Of a DNA stretch of 40,113 nt, positions 24,140-30,768 are shown in pieces (the stretch's first letter is position 1; every line of letters begins with the position of its first letter). The position numbers and the translations under genes are program-made. Below the pieces are notes generated by a model. That model saw nothing but the letters and a program-made list of their open reading frames with translations. It was not told where the DNA came from and searched no databases. This DNA is from a virus: the IMG/VR virus record IMGVR_UViG_3300023174_000010, positions 1-40,113 of that record; one strand, 5' to 3'.

Positions 24140-26508
24140 ACAAATAAATAGTTAGCCGAAAGCAGTTGTCCAGTGTCGAACCCACCCCTGTTAAAACTAT
24201 TAGGAAAACTACTAGAAGGATCAAGCTGGCTAATAGTTTGCTTGTATTCCAGAAGCCGATCCACCTTGAAAATGTTGAGCATTGCAAGCTTTATCTTTTC
24301 TGCCAACTCCGAAAGATCCGTTACGTGCGTTCCAAAACAATCGTGAACACCTACAACGCTTCCTTCGAATTCGCATAGGGCAAGATGAAGAATGCTTGCG
24401 TCAATACTATGGATGAAGTTAGGAGCTACCGAAAGACGTTGCTTGGATAGGTGAACCTTTTTGTGGTTTTCTTTTTGTAGCATTATGTATCGCAACTTAC
24501 CCAGGAGGCTTGTCTTAACGATGAGTCCACTGCTTGCCATATAGGGCTGAACCACAAGCATCCCACTAGGCGAAGTCCAGCACACTGGTTTGTTAGCCTT
24601 TGCTACTGGTGTAGCTACATCCGTGATCCACTGCATACATAGCTTTCCCTTTGGTAGGAACTTTTCAACAGCTTCAACAGCTTTCTTGGCTAGATACATT
24701 GTGCCTTTCCAAAAGTCTGGCATATCCTTTGGCACTACTTTGTACTTGTCCCTGTACCACGCCTCAATACCTGCACGTATCCCATAAAGCGTAGCACCAT
24801 ACGGAAGAGTCATACAAACAGGCTTGGTCAACTCTCTGTCCAAAGTTTTGGATGCCCAGAACTTTCCGTAGTCGCTTTGGTCTTCCCTTACAAGTATGTT
24901 TAACTCTCCAAGCACCTTGCCATAAATGTCTGAGGGATGTTCTTTTTGTACTAGGTTAACGTGCTCCGCACTTGTCTCATCCCCTGTGAGAAGGGCAAGA
25001 ATCTGTAGCCCACTAGCAGTGCAATCTAAAGTAATTGGAAGATGGCTTTGAAAATTAGGCTGAGTGTGGGCATCGTTGTACTCCTTGCACCATCTAAGGA
25101 ACTGCCAAGGTTCTTTTGCTTCTTGCCACCACCTGGAATTCCAAGGCTCATCTACGCTTCTTTTAATTTTAAGATCGTTTGTCTTAGCCCAATGCAAAGC
25201 CTCGTTATCATCACCCTTATTCCCAAACAGCTTAAAGCCGTACCTAACAAGGGGCATAAGGTCTTGCTCCATCTTTATACCCACCCCCTTGGTAAACTCT
25301 AGCAGTGCCTTAGCATAGTCCGAACCTTGTGGGGTAAGTGCGTCTGGAACGTAGTAAACTCTGCCTCTAAAATCTAACTGGCAGGGGAAGTAAAAGCCTA
25401 CCTCATTCAAAAGCTTTTCAGCCGTGTATAGAGTTTGAGCTAAAGCTAAACGTTGGCTTCTGTACTGAGCATTCTTTGAATAGGCGTAAGCGGTCTGTCT
25501 GCTATAGGCTTTGATCTCTTCCTTTGTAGCTCCAGGTTTAGGCTTGGAAGGAATTGTCAACAACTTGTTCATAGGTACTTCCTTGCCATCATCGATTCCA
25601 TTCTTCCAAAAGCTTTGCATCACTTCAAAGATCCACCTGTTCACCCGCCAAGAAGTGCTTTGCATATTGTTAACCGCATTGAACACCTCATCCTTAGTGT
25701 TCTTTACGATATGATCTAAAGACTCTTTGTTCCTTGTCTTAATAAAAGAGTACTCAAGTTGCTTGTCCCTGTAGCCCCCAACACTACGTTCCTTTATCCA
25801 AGCTAGGGGCACTTCAAGAGATGGAAGTTTTCTAGGGTTTAGGAACGCTTTAGATTCCTCGTAGCGAGTGATCCACTGCATACACTCATCTGTAGCTATG
25901 ACTATGTTTACCCACCGCTTTGGCGATTCCCACCGCTTGTGGATCTTAACTAGGTTAGTGCTTTCAATAAACAAACCAAGGCACACCGAGCCGATATGGA
26001 GTCTCTCAGTAGGCGTAAGATACTTAACTTTAAGCCCAATACTTTTCATAGTACTAAAGGCACATCGCTTTCTAAACTCGTAGCCAACCTTGGTTTTCAT
26101 CAGCCTTTGCTTAGATCGCTCAGCATAGGTTGGGTTGTGCTTCTCTAGTTTCTTAAAGTTAATTTCAGCTTCAATCGCTTCACCAATCTTTATGCAAACC
26201 CTGGTGTAAGGCTTCTGAGTAGACACCGCATTCAATATGGTCTTAGCCGAGATGAATGCCACAACGTTGGGCTTTAGCTTTCCAATATGCTTTACGGCAG
26301 TGTGCCTAGCTCCAGGTATCTTTTTAGCCCTAACTGCCCACCTGCTTATCGAATGGGCATACAGATCAATACACCCAGATAGAAGCCTGTTCACCGCAGG
26401 TCGAGCCGTTTCGTTCTGCTTGTGGATATACTTAGCTCTGCTTTCGTTGTGCCGAACCACCCCACCAGACACCATCTCCTTATCCAAATCTTCTTGGCGT
26501 AAGCTCAT
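24136..26508 (-). CDS. Single-subunit DNA-dependent RNA polymerase (T7 gp1-like)
   Basis: 790 residues (T7: 883), complete at the C-terminus. Signature regions: QLDFRGRVYYVPDALTPQGS (about residue 376), catalytic motif A LPITLDCTASGLQILALLTG (about 490, the Asp of LDC), motif B with ELTKPVCMTLPYGATLYGIR (about 555, the Lys), LSVAPNFIHSIDASILHLAL (about 695) and motif C GVHDCFGTHV (about 719, the second catalytic Asp). It ends in ANYLFV, comparable to the FAFA foot of T7. The protein defines the phage as Autographiviridae-like and transcribes middle and late genes from its own promoters. It is encoded after the integrase, in contrast to T7 but as in integrase-bearing T7-like phages. Confidence 0.98.
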   Translation of the reverse strand: MSLRQEDLDKEMVSGGVVRHNESRAKYIHKQNETARPAVNRLLSGCIDLYAHSISRWAVRAKKIPGARHTAVKHIGKLKPNVVAFISAKTILNAVSTQKPYTRVCIKIGEAIEAEINFKKLEKHNPTYAERSKQRLMKTKVGYEFRKRCAFSTMKSIGLKVKYLTPTERLHIGSVCLGLFIESTNLVKIHKRWESPKRWVNIVIATDECMQWITRYEESKAFLNPRKLPSLEVPLAWIKERSVGGYRDKQLEYSFIKTRNKESLDHIVKNTKDEVFNAVNNMQSTSWRVNRWIFEVMQSFWKNGIDDGKEVPMNKLLTIPSKPKPGATKEEIKAYSRQTAYAYSKNAQYRSQRLALAQTLYTAEKLLNEVGFYFPCQLDFRGRVYYVPDALTPQGSDYAKALLEFTKGVGIKMEQDLMPLVRYGFKLFGNKGDDNEALHWAKTNDLKIKRSVDEPWNSRWWQEAKEPWQFLRWCKEYNDAHTQPNFQSHLPITLDCTASGLQILALLTGDETSAEHVNLVQKEHPSDIYGKVLGELNILVREDQSDYGKFWASKTLDRELTKPVCMTLPYGATLYGIRAGIEAWYRDKYKVVPKDMPDFWKGTMYLAKKAVEAVEKFLPKGKLCMQWITDVATPVAKANKPVCWTSPSGMLVVQPYMASSGLIVKTSLLGKLRYIMLQKENHKKVHLSKQRLSVAPNFIHSIDASILHLALCEFEGSVVGVHDCFGTHVTDLSELAEKIKLAMLNIFKVDRLLEYKQTISQLDPSSSFPNSFNRGGFDTGQLLSANYLFV

Positions 26509-26519
26509 CCTCTTTTTAC

Positions 26520-26744
26520 TTAAGGAGCGATAACTTCTACGTCAGAGGGAAGTGGAGTTTGGGATTGCTTAAAGATTCGTTTAGCTAACCCAGAATTAGG
26601 CTCAAACATAACACACTTAAATTCCTCGTTTACTGGAGGACGCATCGCAAAGTAAGCCTCAATTGAACCTTTATCTAAAGTGAATCTAGTGCAAAAGGAT
26701 GAGTAAGTGCAGTGCTCAAACGTACACTTAATATCTAAGGTCAT
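26520..26744 (-). CDS. Small cysteine-containing hypothetical protein
   Basis: 74 residues with four cysteines in the first 45 positions (IKCTFEHCTYSSFCTRF and FKCVMF), which might bind a metal. The sequence SGLAKRIFKQSQTPLPSDVE follows. No family recognised. It lies between a coupled upstream gene (ATGA overlap at 26741-26744) and the RNA polymerase gene, 11 nt downstream. Confidence 0.6.
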   Translation of the reverse strand: MTLDIKCTFEHCTYSSFCTRFTLDKGSIEAYFAMRPPVNEEFKCVMFEPNSGLAKRIFKQSQTPLPSDVEVIAP

Positions 26745-27004
26745 TTTAGTAGCTCCACAAATACAGGAGTTGCCTCTCCCACATAAGCTCCTTCTACATT
26801 AAAAGAGAAGTATTCTTCAGCGTCTGTACGACTCATCTTATCTCTTTTCATAAGAATCTTAATACACTTATGCTTATCGTAGGCTACGGATAAAGGCTTA
26901 TCAAAACTCCACCCTACACCGAGGATTGCTTCATCAAATCCATCAGCAAAGAGCAGAGGCTTGTAATCGTGCTGTTCCTGTATCCGTTCCCTAAGTAAAC
27001 TCAT
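26741..27004 (-). CDS. Conserved phage hypothetical protein
   Basis: 87 residues with the pattern LLFADGFDEAILGVGWSFDK, SVAYDKHKCIKILMKRDKMS and EEYFSFNVEGAYVGEATPVF. I recall this motif set (DGF-DA-IGVG, YD---C-EIL, M--EEA-EYF-FNV-GAYVGE-TP-F) from many phage and plasmid hypothetical proteins of unknown function. ATG overlaps the integrase stop as ATGA. Function not known. Confidence 0.72.
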   Translation of the reverse strand: MSLLRERIQEQHDYKPLLFADGFDEAILGVGWSFDKPLSVAYDKHKCIKILMKRDKMSRTDAEEYFSFNVEGAYVGEATPVFVELLK

Positions 27005-27840
27005 ACCATCTCTAAAGCCTCCCTTGCCCTGTCCAACTGATTGGGCGAAAGGTGAGCATACCTCATCGTTACCTGTATATTCTTATGTCCCATAAACTCC
27101 TTAATAGTTACTATAGGAACACCTGCCTGTGCAAGCCTAGAAGCACACGTATGCCTTAGACAATGGGGAACAAACTGATCGTCTGCCTCAAAGCCAATAG
27201 CTTTCTTAGCCTTCTGCCAGAGGTAATGTAGCTCAGCGTAGGTAATGGTCTTAAACACTCGCTCAGTACTCTCTGGATTGGCAGAACCATCCAACAAGGC
27301 TACCAACCGCTTTGTTAAGGGAACTGACCTTGGGCTTCCGTTTTTAGTATCCCAGAAGGTTGCCGTACTATTCTTAATGTCCTTCCAGGTTACACTTAAT
27401 GCTTCCCCTGCTCTCGCCCCTGTATCCAAAAGAAACACAATAAGCGTACCAACATCCACCCGATTGGCTTTATAAAAATACTCAACAAGAGTCTGTTCCT
27501 CGCCCTTGGTGAGCCAACGTATTCTGCCAGTAGCTTCCTTTTTTTTCTCAATGCGTGGAATTTTCGTGATAAATTCACGCTCAAGTGCAAAACGGAGCAT
27601 CTTTGATAATGCCGAAAGCTTTCTGTTAATCGTGCCATTGGTATTCTGTTTGGTCTGTAAGCTTTCCACATAGGCATCAATCTGCTGAACACTTAAATCC
27701 TTTAGCGGAGTATCCCCACCAAAGAATGCAACAGCAGAAGCCGTGTTGACTGAAGCAGTAGCCTCACTCTTTGTTCCCTTCCATAGCCTGTTCAAGGCCA
27801 AGCTTTGTAGCTCAGCCCAAGTCACCTGTTTATCGTTCAT
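27001..27840 (-). CDS. int: Tyrosine recombinase / integrase
   Basis: 279 residues. An N-terminal SAM-like core-binding domain (about 1-95) is followed by the catalytic domain. The active-site set is complete: Arg143 (LDTGARAGEALS), a Lys in the beta-hairpin (WDTKNGSPR, Lys166), His226-x-x-Arg229 (VPHCLRHTCAS), His252 (EFMGHKNIQ) and nucleophile Tyr261 (MRYAHLS). There is no long arm-binding N-terminal domain, so it is smaller than lambda Int. A tRNA-like attP site is found about 550 nt upstream. It implies site-specific integration into a host tRNA gene. Starts by ATGA overlap with the RHH-like gene. Confidence 0.95.
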   Translation of the reverse strand: MNDKQVTWAELQSLALNRLWKGTKSEATASVNTASAVAFFGGDTPLKDLSVQQIDAYVESLQTKQNTNGTINRKLSALSKMLRFALEREFITKIPRIEKKKEATGRIRWLTKGEEQTLVEYFYKANRVDVGTLIVFLLDTGARAGEALSVTWKDIKNSTATFWDTKNGSPRSVPLTKRLVALLDGSANPESTERVFKTITYAELHYLWQKAKKAIGFEADDQFVPHCLRHTCASRLAQAGVPIVTIKEFMGHKNIQVTMRYAHLSPNQLDRAREALEMV

Positions 27841-28109
27841 CTCCTACCTCCTCGTAGTTTGTTTGGTTTATCTAATTGCATAAGAGTGTCAAGTAACGTC
27901 CTAAAGAACGCACTCTTCTTTCCTCTTGTGTATTGCTTAGCCTTCTGCGTAAGCCAAGCGTCCTGTTCCTTTGAGATATTAAACCCAAAGGTCATACAGA
28001 ATTCTCCTTCTTCAGCCCTTACTTCTTCTGGATAGGAAAGGGCACTTAAATCCTTTAGCTTTGCTATCTCCAGTTTAGCTTCTTCAATCAGTTTCAAATC
28101 TAGTTTCAT
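27837..28109 (-). CDS. Ribbon-helix-helix-like small protein, candidate regulator or excision factor
   Basis: 90 residues. The C-terminal half, FNISKEQDAWLTQKAKQYTR followed by GKKSAFFRTLLDTLM, has the strand-helix-helix pattern of ribbon-helix-helix (CopG-like) DNA-binding proteins; the N-terminal half is a charged helix (LDLKLIEEAKLEIAKLKDLS). It is basic at the very end (KLRGGRR). The gene lies directly upstream of and is coupled to the integrase gene, a common location for excisionase or lysogeny regulators. The DNA-binding fold is a pattern-based guess. Confidence 0.6.
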   Translation of the reverse strand: MKLDLKLIEEAKLEIAKLKDLSALSYPEEVRAEEGEFCMTFGFNISKEQDAWLTQKAKQYTRGKKSAFFRTLLDTLMQLDKPNKLRGGRR

Positions 28110-28345
28110 AATTGTCCTCTCTTTGCTCTTGCCACTTGGCTACCCAACACTTTTGCCAATGCCATACTTGCCACAATGTAATGAGGCCAGCAGGTGTCGC
28201 ATATACAATCAAAGTCAGCAGTTTCAGCGTATAAAGCAGAAGCAGTGTCTTGAGTTTTCTTTGTCATTTTCTTCCTCATATTGACATCACAGATTCCGCA
28301 CGAAGGTGCTTCATCCATATTCTGTTCATAATATTCTGCATTCAT
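28106..28345 (-). CDS. Small CxxC-containing protein next to attP
   Basis: 79 residues from ATG at 28345; a GTG at 28363 would add six residues, and neither has a clear ribosome binding site. Two Cys pairs, PSCGICDVN and CICDTCW, suggest a zinc-binding knuckle. The C-terminal half (HYIVASMALAKVLGSQVARA) is a hydrophobic helix. Lies between the attP-like hairpin and the RHH-like gene, coupled to it by ATGA. No family recognised. Confidence 0.6.
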   Translation of the reverse strand: MNAEYYEQNMDEAPSCGICDVNMRKKMTKKTQDTASALYAETADFDCICDTCWPHYIVASMALAKVLGSQVARAKRGQL

Positions 28346-28391
28346 AAGACACTTAAAGAACACTTAACTATCATAAATTATACTTTATACA

Positions 28392-28424
28392 ATCCGCATC
28401 TGAGGGGATCGAACCCTCAAATGC
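28392..28424 (-). other. attP candidate: tRNA T-arm and acceptor end
   Basis: On the minus strand the sequence reads GCATTTGAGGG-TTCGATC-CCCTCAGATGC, an 11-pair hairpin (one T.G pair) at 28424-28396. The inner part GAGGG-TTCGATC-CCCTC has the exact tRNA T-stem and T-loop consensus (TTCRANY), followed by a seven-base acceptor-like 3' strand. No complete tRNA is present upstream, so this is a tRNA 3' end carried by the phage, as used by tyrosine integrases to keep the target tRNA intact. It lies in the only non-coding gap near the integrase. Core limits are not defined. Confidence 0.75.
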
Positions 28425-28440
28425 TTTAGGCTTACTTTAA

Positions 28441-28695
28441 TTAGTCAACGTACTTGAACGCAAGGTTCTCGTCAGTCCACGGCTTAATCGTGATTATGTA
28501 GTGGATGCGGTTGACAAAGTGAAACCCTGCCACAATTGTGGGCACTCCGTTATCATCGTCCACTAACGTCCAAATATGATTAGGATTTTGGCTTCTCACA
28601 AAATCAAGATCTTCATCGTAAGTTTCGAACGCAATATTACCCTCTTCTCGGTAGATTGGGATGTAATCGTCAATGCTAGGCTTTGGCTTTCTCAT
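28441..28695 (-). CDS. Small early hypothetical protein
   Basis: 84 residues from ATG at 28695, chosen because GGGGAGGT lies 6 nt upstream and the start overlaps the stop of the zinc microprotein as ATGA; the longer frame to 28755 would run antiparallel to that logic. Acidic N-terminus (KPKPSIDDYIPIYREEGNIA), central NPNHIWTLVDDDNGVPTIVA and GFHFVNRIHYIITIKPW. Beta-rich and soluble by appearance. No family recognised. It is the last gene before the attP-like hairpin. Confidence 0.65.
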   Translation of the reverse strand: MRKPKPSIDDYIPIYREEGNIAFETYDEDLDFVRSQNPNHIWTLVDDDNGVPTIVAGFHFVNRIHYIITIKPWTDENLAFKYVD

Positions 28696-28805
28696 TTCAG
28701 TACCTCCCCATATCCATCGCATTTTTCGCAATGGGAAGGCATTCCATTTGGCCAAGTGTTTTTAATATCTAATCCCGATCCATTACAGGTTGTGCAGGTA
28801 TTCAT
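28692..28805 (-). CDS. 37-residue zinc-finger microprotein
   Basis: ATG at 28805 overlaps the stop of the upstream gene (ATGA) and its own stop overlaps the next ATG, so it fits exactly between two genes. The 37 residues begin MNTCTTCNGSG and later have CEKCDGYGEV: two C-x2-C-x-G-x-G units like those of the DnaJ zinc domain, here as a stand-alone minimal finger. The upstream ribosome binding site AAGGAGGAAACC is strong. Possibly a small adaptor or chaperone-like protein; function unknown. Confidence 0.8.
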   Translation of the reverse strand: MNTCTTCNGSGLDIKNTWPNGMPSHCEKCDGYGEVLK

Positions 28806-28819
28806 TTGGTTTCCTCCTT
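28802..28819 (-). repeat. Junction repeat copy 1
   Basis: The plus-strand sequence TCATTTGGTTTCCTCCTT (ribosome binding site AAGGAGG, spacer AAACCAA, overlapping ATGA on the minus strand) also occurs at 29065-29082 and, one base shorter, at 29784-29800. In each case it ends one gene with codons for EETK and starts the next. Confidence 0.85.
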
Positions 28820-29068
28820 ATTCTTCGTTGCGTATTCCACCCCCAAGTCAAACATAGTGTTATATGTTACGCTTAGGTGTGTAATCATCTCGGCAATCTC
28901 ATCGGGCGGGTAGGTTTCAAAGGGTTGCCAAGCCTCAATATCATCTGGAATATCTGACCCGCAATCTTCAAGTGCCTCCACAATCTGTTCACCTGTGGTG
29001 TACTTCTCTTCATCCCAACTTGAAAGGTAGTGCCCACAAGCTTCTTTTAGAATATCTGGTTTATTCAT
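28802..29068 (-). CDS. Small acidic early hypothetical protein
   Basis: 88 residues, acidic (SWDEEKYTTGEQIVEALEDC, SDIPDDIEAWQPFETYPPDE, IAEMITHLSVTYNTMFDLGV), mostly helical. The pattern is reminiscent of small phage proteins of unknown function. The last codons (NKEETK) are encoded by the same nucleotides that form the repeated junction motif with the ribosome binding site of the next gene. Strong start: AAGGAGGAAACCAA before ATG. Confidence 0.62.
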   Translation of the reverse strand: MNKPDILKEACGHYLSSWDEEKYTTGEQIVEALEDCGSDIPDDIEAWQPFETYPPDEIAEMITHLSVTYNTMFDLGVEYATKNKEETK

Positions 29069-29082
29069 TTGGTTTCCTCCTT
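29065..29082 (-). repeat. Junction repeat copy 2
   Basis: Identical over 18 bases to 28802-28819, with the same placement at an ATGA overlap. Confidence 0.85.
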
Positions 29083-29247
29083 CTCATATTCTCGAACTAA
29101 TTCGTGCCTTTTTATGTCTAGTTTCATATTGGCAATGGTATAATCACCCATTACAAGCTGAGCCAATATGTCGACCGCCGATTCTGGATCGCTTTCGAGC
29201 CAGCTTTCTATTCTGCCAACCATTATTTTTCTTTCTTTCATACTCAT
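29065..29247 (-). CDS. Small early hypothetical protein
   Basis: 60 residues, helical and charged: MSMKERKIMVGRIESWLESD followed by PESAVDILAQLVMGDYTIAN and a basic/acidic tail ending EKEETK. Start supported by AAAAAGGAGAATATAAAA before ATG. The tail shares the EETK codons with the junction repeat and overlaps the next ATG. No family recognised. Confidence 0.62.
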   Translation of the reverse strand: MSMKERKIMVGRIESWLESDPESAVDILAQLVMGDYTIANMKLDIKRHELVREYEKEETK

Positions 29248-29266
29248 TTTTATATTCTCCTTTTTA

Positions 29267-29539
29267 TTAAAGTACGCTTAGGTACTTCTTTAATACGTTA
29301 TAATGTTCGAGTGAAACTTCTTTCACCTCTCCAACTGAAGAGAGAATTTCACCATTCTGCCAGTACCCATCTGAGTTTTCATCTTTCTCCGCTTCTTCAT
29401 CTCCGTACCAAGTTTTGGAAGTATTCTCCGCATACTTAAACGGATCACCTTCCGTTTTGAACAGGTACTTAGTCGTGTGGGTATATTCCCCCTGCTGTTC
29501 TTCAACTTCTGCTATGTAGTATTTTAGTTTGGTTTTCAT
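29267..29539 (-). CDS. Small early hypothetical protein
   Basis: 90 residues, very acidic with many Tyr/Glu: KTKLKYYIAEVEEQQGEYTH, then TKYLFKTEGDPFKYAENTSK and GEVKEVSLEHYNVLKKYL. The start YYIAEVE...GEY resembles short hypothetical proteins of plasmids and phages. Strongly negative charge might suggest a DNA mimic or inhibitor, but that is a guess. It touches the upstream gene by one shared base region at 29539. Confidence 0.62.
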   Translation of the reverse strand: MKTKLKYYIAEVEEQQGEYTHTTKYLFKTEGDPFKYAENTSKTWYGDEEAEKDENSDGYWQNGEILSSVGEVKEVSLEHYNVLKKYLSVL

Positions 29540-29787
29540 TATCTTTCGTTTTTCTCCTTATATTCTTCGGTTATGTTTGTCCACTTAACTTGGTGAGCAT
29601 CGAAATGAATGTCTCGCTCCTCTGCGAACATTAATTCATTCACCTGTAGTGGATTGTTTGGGAACGCATTACAGATACCCCGCATAAGGATCTCTCTAAT
29701 GTCCTGTTCCGTATGGTGTGCTTTAATAATCAGACTAATGTCTGCCTTTAGTCTAACCTCCTGTTTCGTCTTTCCGTCTATTGTCAT
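29539..29787 (-). CDS. Small early hypothetical protein
   Basis: 82 residues: EVRLKADISLIIKAHHTEQD, IREILMRGICNAFPNNPLQV, FAEERDIHFDAHQVKWTNIT. A mixed alpha/beta pattern without membrane segment or known motif. ATG overlaps the upstream stop within a junction repeat, and the ribosome binding site is AGGAGGAAACC. Confidence 0.62.
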   Translation of the reverse strand: MTIDGKTKQEVRLKADISLIIKAHHTEQDIREILMRGICNAFPNNPLQVNELMFAEERDIHFDAHQVKWTNITEEYKEKNER

Positions 29788-29800
29788 TTGGTTTCCTCCT
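29784..29800 (-). repeat. Junction repeat copy 3
   Basis: The 17 bases TCATTTGGTTTCCTCCT match the other two junction copies exactly and are again placed at an ATGA overlap. Confidence 0.85.
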
Positions 29801-29942
29801 GTTGGTTTATGTATTGAACTCTAACGAGGAACACACGTTCCCCTTTCTCCTCAGAGTTGCACTTACACTTACACTTAACTATCACCTTTCCCCCTCCTTT
29901 CGGTTGGGGGTTAGGTTTGCGTTTGTTTGTTTTTAGTTTCAT
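29784..29942 (-). CDS. Small basic cysteine-containing protein
   Basis: 52 residues from ATG at 29942; the longer frame to 30083 would overlap the GP88-type gene. Very basic N-terminus (MKLKTNKRKPNPQPKGGGK), then VIVKCKCKCNSEEKGERVFL with three closely spaced Cys, and the EETK ending shared with the junction repeat. Could be a nucleic-acid-binding or zinc-binding peptide. No good ribosome binding site, so the start is tentative. Confidence 0.5.
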   Translation of the reverse strand: MKLKTNKRKPNPQPKGGGKVIVKCKCKCNSEEKGERVFLVRVQYINQQEETK

Positions 29943-30019
29943 TTTATTTTCTGATTGCTGAAAGCGTTGCAAGGGTGAACAGCAAGGCATACAGGAACAG
30001 GTAAAAGAATATCGTTTTT

Positions 30020-30700
30020 TTAGTGTGCCCCATAAATAACGATCCTTTCCCGCTTGTCCCAACACTTGCGACAATCCATACACTTGTGCCCCTGCTTAGG
30101 GGCGGGGCAGGTTGCCACTCCTTCGAGCCTAGTCACCCCCGATACTACTGCCCCAAGCTTGTCGGCAATCGTTAGGGGAAGTTCCCCATCGATCATATAT
30201 GCTGAAAGGCGAATAGTAAGATTCGGGGGGATGCTTCCACCCTGTGCTATATAATCCCCGATAAGCTTATATTCTCGACTAGGTAGCCAAAACGAAACGT
30301 TAGGGAGAAGAGTAGCAATTTGACAGATCCTGTCTAAGTGCTCGAAGCTCTGAAGATCCCCCGAATCGTGCCAACGGAAAAACTGATTCCCATCGCACTT
30401 TATAAGGTAAATCATAGCTTCTACCCAACGTTTGTGCTTAATCGCTTTGAAACGCCTAGCCATCGCATTAACTACGTTTGGATAATTAAAGTTATTCCTG
30501 AAAGCGTAGCAGATCCTACAGGTTGAATTTAAAATCTTTCTAAGCTTTGCCCCAACTTTGCAATGTTTGGCGGGGATGCTATAAGCCTTGCAAGGCATTT
30601 TAGAAGGGGAGGAAAGCCCCCCTGTAATCTGAAGGGCTTTTTCCTCATTCATTGCCCCACGTGTTGAAATGATAGTCGATGATAGTTTTTTAGTACTCAT
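30020..30700 (-). CDS. GP88-family protein
   Basis: 226 residues. Family features: STCRICYAFRNN (Cys61, Cys64), FFRWHDSGDLQSFEHLDRIC (about 107-126), SFWLPSREYKLIGDY (136-150) and a C-terminal Cys cluster at 198, 207, 210 and 213 (CPAPKQGHKCMDCRKCW). This matches the phage GP88 family (Gene product 88), whose biochemical role is not established; the Cys pattern suggests an iron-sulphur or zinc site. The start at 30700 has AAAAAGGAGAATTTTTAAA upstream, but a 25-bp repeat shared with the non-coding region covers codons 4-11, so initiation at Met16 (30655) is also possible. Confidence 0.85.
   Translation of the reverse strand: MSTKKLSSTIISTRGAMNEEKALQITGGLSSPSKMPCKAYSIPAKHCKVGAKLRKILNSTCRICYAFRNNFNYPNVVNAMARRFKAIKHKRWVEAMIYLIKCDGNQFFRWHDSGDLQSFEHLDRICQIATLLPNVSFWLPSREYKLIGDYIAQGGSIPPNLTIRLSAYMIDGELPLTIADKLGAVVSGVTRLEGVATCPAPKQGHKCMDCRKCWDKRERIVIYGAH
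30667..30691 (-). promoter_or_regulatory. 25-bp repeat inside the GP88 5' end
   Basis: On the minus strand it contains CTATCA-TCGA-CTATCA preceded by AAAAAA. The 25 bases are identical to 32051-32075, and similarity continues downstream (TTTCAACACGT against TTTTAAAACGT). A promoter for the phage polymerase or an operator are the two main options. Confidence 0.6.
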
Positions 30701-30768
30701 TTTAAAAATTCTCCTTTTTATAGTGGAAAGGCGGGTAAGGGTTGAACTCCCCCGCCTCCCCTGGGTGA
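30701..30768 (-). promoter_or_regulatory. Gap with GC-rich hairpin before GP88 gene
   Basis: On the minus strand GGCGGG (30756-30751) pairs with CCCGCC (30735-30730), with 15 nt between and TTTCC following, then the ribosome binding site AAAAAGGAGAA. The short T-run makes a strong terminator unlikely; it may attenuate or process the early transcript between DUF932 and GP88 genes. Confidence 0.4.

Noticed and set aside
28364-28440. A complete tRNA gene at the T-arm-like hairpin
   Set aside because: Only T-arm and acceptor-like 3' end are present; upstream sequence does not form D or anticodon arms with correct spacing.
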